A stretch of 64,000 nt of DNA. Origin: Sphingobium xenophagum NBRC 107872 (GTDB lineage: Bacteria > Pseudomonadota > Alphaproteobacteria > Sphingomonadales > Sphingomonadaceae). Positions 62,485-64,000 of this stretch are shown here, piece by piece; position 1 is the stretch's first letter; each line of letters opens with the position of its first letter. The notes under the pieces are model-generated. The model was not told where the DNA came from, ran no database searches, and worked only from the letters and a program-made list of their open reading frames with translations. The stretch lies in contig NZ_BARE01000012.1 of assembly GCF_000367345.1 (NCBI RefSeq), positions 1 to 64,000 of the forward strand, in the 5' to 3' direction. The position numbers were made by a program, and so were the translations under genes.

Positions 62485-62512
62485 GGAAAGGCACGGCCTT
62501 CCGCGCCTTTCC
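62485..62512. other. Inverted repeat between two minus-strand genes
   Basis: GGAAAGGC (62485-62492) pairs with GCCTTTCC (62505-62512), 12-base loop. It stands in the 73-bp gap between the LLM gene and the flavoprotein gene. It may be a weak terminator or processing site; no T-tract. Confidence 0.4.
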
Positions 62513-62523
62513 CCCGGCAGGTT

Positions 62524-63444
62524 TCAGATTTTGGGCATGATTTCCTCGGCGACCCACTGGAGCCGATCGAGATATTCGGTGAGCCCGGATATCCCCGGCG
62601 GCAGAGGAACGATGGTTTCATTGACCCCCAATTCCTTCAACCAGCCCACCTGATCGATAACCTTTTGCGCATCCCGCGTTCCGGGCGCGCGCGGGTCGTC
62701 CATGATTTCGTGATGGGCGCCGACGTTGAGCATTTCCAGTGCAAAGAACAGATCGATCGGCCGCCCGTCATATTCCGGCTGTGAACGTATGAAATCGAGG
62801 CATTCGGGGAATTTTTCCGGCGGCGTGCGGAAGGGCGACCAGCCGTCGCCGAATTTCGCCACCCGCCTGAGCACCGGTTCGGCGTCGCCCCCGAGCCAGA
62901 TCGGCAGCCGCGGCTGCTGCACAGGCTTGGGTGCGAAACCGACATTGTTGAAACGAACGAATTCGCCTTCAAATTCGGGCTTGTCCGACGTCCACAATTC
63001 GATGATCGCGGCGATATATTCATCGGCCATGCGTCCGCGCTGGTGGAAATCGACATTCAGCATGTCGAACTCTTCCTTCAGCCAGCCGACCCCGAACAGG
63101 GCTGTGGCTCGCCCGCCGCTCAGCCAATCGAGGGTCGACCAGGCCTTGGCCTGGACGATCGGACTCTGCAGCGGCAGGATCGACACCGAGGAGCTTAATT
63201 TCATCGTCTTGGTGCGGCCCGCCAGGAACGAGAGGGCGACCGTGCCATGGACATAATGGTCGCCTGACAGGCCAATATGCTCTTGCGGAATGATGAAATG
63301 TTCGCCCAACATGCACTTGTTGAAGCCCAGTCGATCGGCCGTCGCCATCGCCTGTCCGATGTCGTCCCCGGTCAGGCTATATTCCCAAGCTTGCGTCATT
63401 GCCGCAACATGCATGCTGTTGGGCACGCCCACGTTCAGTTTCAT
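62524..63444 (-). CDS. LLM oxidoreductase, F420-type (TIGR03619-like)
   Basis: 306 residues from the ATG at 63444 with AGGGAGGA upstream. Barrel motifs: GFNKCMLGEHFIIPQEHIGL, SSSVSILPLQSPIVQAKAWS, TLDWLSGGRATALFGVGWLK, and PRLPIWLGGDAEPVLRRVAK with FGDGWSPF. This is the LLM branch commonly labelled F420-dependent in mycobacteria. It precedes the KstD-like gene on the same strand and is itself preceded by cofC, with an 88-bp gap holding a palindrome. Confidence 0.87.
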   Translation of the reverse strand: MKLNVGVPNSMHVAAMTQAWEYSLTGDDIGQAMATADRLGFNKCMLGEHFIIPQEHIGLSGDHYVHGTVALSFLAGRTKTMKLSSSVSILPLQSPIVQAKAWSTLDWLSGGRATALFGVGWLKEEFDMLNVDFHQRGRMADEYIAAIIELWTSDKPEFEGEFVRFNNVGFAPKPVQQPRLPIWLGGDAEPVLRRVAKFGDGWSPFRTPPEKFPECLDFIRSQPEYDGRPIDLFFALEMLNVGAHHEIMDDPRAPGTRDAQKVIDQVGWLKELGVNETIVPLPPGISGLTEYLDRLQWVAEEIMPKI

Positions 63445-63505
63445 CGACCGATCCTCCCTGATTTCCAGATAGGCGGGCAGAATGGCCGGGATCGGTTCGA
63501 CAACA

Positions 63506-63521
63506 CCTTCCCTTGGGAAGG
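63506..63521. promoter_or_regulatory. Perfect 16-bp palindrome between cofC and the LLM gene
   Basis: CCTTCCC-TT-GGGAAGG, 62 bp upstream of the LLM start on the minus strand. It may be an operator for the LLM-flavoprotein pair or a small hairpin after cofC. Confidence 0.45.
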
Positions 63522-63531
63522 ATAGCACCAG

Positions 63532-64000
63532 TCAAGATTTCAGTCTTGCTGGGCCGATATCATGCAGTTCAGCCAAATCTGCGGGCGTGTCGATGTCGAA
63601 GCCGAGAGCGGCCCGATCCACAATCGCCGCTCTCGGGCGCTGCTGCCTGTGGAGCATAAGGCTATCCCGTCCGAAAGCGAAGCGGAACGGATTGGCGTCC
63701 CGGAGCGCCACCGCATTTGTGCCGCGGCCGTGCCGATCCGGCGCAAAGGCGCAGCCGCGATCGTCAGCGGCAGCCAGCAGGGTGTGGACGTCCTGCACCG
63801 TCAGATGCGGCAAATCGGCATGGATCACGAGCAAGGGACGATTGCCCAATTGCGCCCGCGCGCGCGCCAACTCTGGATTGAGGCCGCCACCATTGTCGGG
63901 CAACCAACGCGATGGCCATTCGGATACTTCTGTCGGCGCAAGAAGATATAGGGAACCGATCGCATTCACATTGGACAGGCAGGTCATAACCCGCGCGGCC
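63532..64000 (-). CDS. cofC: CofC-like 2-phospho-L-lactate/phosphoenolpyruvate guanylyltransferase, 5' part cut by window end
   Basis: At least 155 residues; the frame continues past the window. The nucleotidyltransferase motifs are LLVIHADLPHLTVQDVHTL, CAFAPDRHGRGTNAVALR (PDRxGxGTN), FAFGRDSLMLHRQQ and LGFDIDTPADLAELHD. These are characteristic of CofC, which activates 2-phospholactate or PEP with GTP in coenzyme F420 synthesis. An internal ATG at 63987 exists, but the family is longer (about 200 residues), so the true start is probably outside. The partners cofD and cofE are not in the window. Confidence 0.88.
   Translation of the reverse strand, partial: AARVMTCLSNVNAIGSLYLLAPTEVSEWPSRWLPDNGGGLNPELARARAQLGNRPLLVIHADLPHLTVQDVHTLLAAADDRGCAFAPDRHGRGTNAVALRDANPFRFAFGRDSLMLHRQQRPRAAIVDRAALGFDIDTPADLAELHDIGPARLKS

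Noticed and set aside
60873-62540. A 555-codon plus-strand frame opposite the KstD-like gene
   Set aside because: Arg/His/Gln-rich shadow of an obvious flavoprotein.

Overview
The window looks like a piece of an alphaproteobacterial, sphingomonad-type genome (Sphingobium/Novosphingobium/Sphingomonas-like). This is inferred from high GC, heavy use of ATGA stop/start overlaps, a TonB-dependent receptor beside P450, SDR, NTF2-like and Rieske genes, and an SPFH-DUF4178-DUF350-SpeE-SpeD cassette. No rRNA, tRNA, CRISPR array or replication origin was seen.

Layout. (1) 1-3.4 kb: a complete IS21-family element (3-2639) inserted into the istB of a second IS21-type element, then a decayed IS6-type transposase scrap. 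(2) 3.4-6.8 kb: a Crp/Fnr regulator with a small downstream gene, divergent from a large-subunit catalase (KatE type). (3) 6.9-13.2 kb: a seven-gene, mostly overlapping operon with three or four glycosyltransferases, an acyl-CoA-dehydrogenase-like protein, a PIG-L deacetylase and a NodS-like methyltransferase, probably making an unidentified glycoconjugate. (4) 13.5-17.8 kb: a MaoC/CitE-like pair, an APH-type kinase, a flavin monooxygenase, and remnants of aas and of a DCC-family gene. (5) 17.8-24.7 kb: an eight-gene minus-strand operon joining SPFH, two zinc-ribbon DUF4178 proteins, a 48-aa peptide, DUF350, a membrane spermidine-synthase-like protein, an exported flavoprotein and SpeD. (6) 25-27 kb: an exported DUF3857/transglutaminase protein. 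(7) 27.1-30.7 kb: a decayed junction with truncated VWA, NTF2-like and alpha/beta-hydrolase genes, a frameshifted IS3 element and about 1 kb of AT-rich DNA without a recognisable gene.

(8) 30.7-64 kb: a large catabolic island. It holds a TonB-dependent receptor, two MFS transporters, one P450, SDRs, two 3-hydroxyisobutyrate-dehydrogenase-like enzymes, VOC and NTF2-like proteins, two sulfotransferases, an APH-type phosphotransferase, two DUF1214-like proteins, a ferredoxin, a two-gene Rieske oxygenase, three LLM oxidoreductases of F420-type subfamilies, a 3-ketosteroid-dehydrogenase-like flavoprotein, and AraC/TetR regulators. At the right edge is a CofC-like gene for coenzyme F420 biosynthesis. 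The gene set suits uptake and oxidation of a steroid-, terpenoid- or polycyclic-like substrate, but the substrate cannot be read from the sequence.

The most striking observation is the Rieske pair at 57.5-59.6 kb. The first protein keeps the [2Fe-2S] ligands but has lost the mononuclear-iron motif. The second has lost the Rieske ligands but keeps a perfect NxxDxxHxxxxH motif. This suggests an oxygenase whose two metal centres are divided between two subunits.
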